Origin: Pseudomonadota bacterium
GTDB lineage: Bacteria > Pseudomonadota > Alphaproteobacteria > Sphingomonadales > Sphingomonadaceae
Assembly: GCA_023423655.1 (NCBI GenBank)
Contig: JAFAFE010000005.1
Span: 310,001 to 374,000 of the forward strand
DNA: 64,000 bases
Direction of reading: 5' to 3'
Below the pieces are notes generated by a model. It was not told where the DNA came from, made no database searches, and saw nothing but the letters and a program-made list of their open reading frames with translations. The position numbers and the translations under genes are program-made. Shown piece by piece: positions 63,410 to 64,000 of this stretch (positions are counted from its first letter, which is position 1; each line of letters opens with the position of its first letter).

Positions 63410-64000
63410 TCAGGTGAAATGGAGACGGCGATATTTGCCCCGGAAATAGAGCAACGGGTCGCGGCGCGGTTCAAACTGCGCTTTCAACACCTGCCCCACC
63501 AAAATCACATGGTCGCCACCATCGTGCATTTCGTGGCGCTTACATTCAAAGCTGGTGAGCGAGCCGGTGAGGACGGGCGACCCGAACTCGCCATGCGTCC
63601 AAGGGGTTTCGCCAAAGCGGTCCTCGCCGCGCCGCGCAAAACGGTCGGAGGCGGGCTGCTGGCCGATTTGCAGCACATTGACCGCGAAATATTCATTGTC
63701 ACGCAGCGCAGGCAGGCTCGATGCCCCGTTGGCAATGCACACCAGCAGTAATGGCGGGTCGAGCGATACCGAGGTGAAGCTGTTCGCGGTCAGCCCCACC
63801 GGATTGCCGTCGCCATCATAGGTGGTGACAATCGTCACGCCGGTCGCAAAACAGCCAAGCGCATCGCGCAAGGTGCGCGCGTCCGATCCTGCGCGGAATT
63901 CAGGCGTAACGCGCGGCACGCGGCGCTCCAGAAAATCGAGCAGCGCGCCGTTAAATTCTTCGGGCCGGTCGGCGGCGACCATATGCCCCGCCCCTTCTAT
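63410..64000 (-). CDS. Flavin reductase domain fused to the C-terminus of an alpha/beta hydrolase (5' part beyond window)
   Basis: The frame is open to the right edge. Before the first internal Met it reads IEGAGH, then MVAADRPEEFNGALLDFLER, the typical end of an alpha/beta hydrolase with the catalytic His in GAGHMV. After a linker comes a flavin reductase-like (FMN-binding split-barrel) domain: GCFATGVTIVTTYDGDGNPV, GLTANSFTSVSLDPPLLLVC, IANGASSLPALRDNEYFAVN and CKRHEMHDGGDHVILVGQVL. The fusion would join a hydrolase and an FMN/FAD reductase in one chain; substrates unknown. Confidence 0.75.
   Translation of the reverse strand: MEGAGHMVAADRPEEFNGALLDFLERRVPRVTPEFRAGSDARTLRDALGCFATGVTIVTTYDGDGNPVGLTANSFTSVSLDPPLLLVCIANGASSLPALRDNEYFAVNVLQIGQQPASDRFARRGEDRFGETPWTHGEFGSPVLTGSLTSFECKRHEMHDGGDHVILVGQVLKAQFEPRRDPLLYFRGKYRRLHFT

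Overview
The window looks like a chromosomal segment of an alphaproteobacterium, most likely Sphingomonadales. This rests on the TrcR/DUF1013 and DUF1192 genes, the long PstA/PstC variants, the gene content and the moderately high GC with many GCG/GCC codons. The placement is inference; no rRNA or marker alignment was possible. Genes are densely packed. About two thirds of the window is ordinary housekeeping, with several accessory blocks between.

Region by region: (1) 1-2860, the 3' end of a type III secretion operon (sctQ, sctR, sctS, sctT) closed by a small LuxR-type regulator; the protein signatures match the non-flagellar rather than the flagellar export gate. (2) 2878-11822, a PBP4-type peptidase, then a phosphate block on the minus strand (phoR-pstS-pstC-pstA-pstB-phoU-phoB) with Pho-box-like repeats before phoR and before pstS. 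(3) 11885-17946, a curli/functional-amyloid cluster: csgF, a csgG with a long Pro/Ala tail, two tandem paralogous curlins, a third curlin-repeat protein, an unknown exported protein and a possible csgH. (4) 18432-25073, tRNA-Val and general genes (winged-helix regulator, SNase, MBL hydrolase, trcR, glycosyltransferase, LpxH-like phosphatase) with palindromic repeats. (5) 25168-28225, an A/T-richer pair: a GHKL ATPase with a nuclease-like C-terminus overlapping a C5-cytosine methyltransferase, a candidate MORC-like restriction-modification or defence module. (6) 28410-41153, an ABC-F protein, clpA, DUF1192, a quinone oxidoreductase, a porin, small lipoproteins, a diguanylate cyclase and a repeat-rich gap. 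(7) 41214-42936, a second A/T-richer islet of three overlapping genes (a dual-OB-like protein and two DUF488 proteins). (8) 43050-64000, thiC with a TPP riboswitch, a LOG-family protein, pnuC plus a nicotinamide riboside kinase-like gene, lepA, a second CsgG/HfaB-family gene, peroxiredoxin, an OmpA-like protein, ung, metK, lnt, marR, ilvE, tRNA-Gln, a KAS III-like synthase and, at the right edge, an apparent alpha/beta-hydrolase/flavin-reductase fusion.

The best candidates for something undescribed are the dual-OB/DUF488/DUF488 operon and the GHKL-nuclease/cytosine methyltransferase pair. Also notable are the repeat element translated in frame inside the C-terminus of ThiC, the enlarged CsgG with twin curlins, the hydrolase-flavin reductase fusion, and the non-flagellar T3SS in a sphingomonad-like genome.
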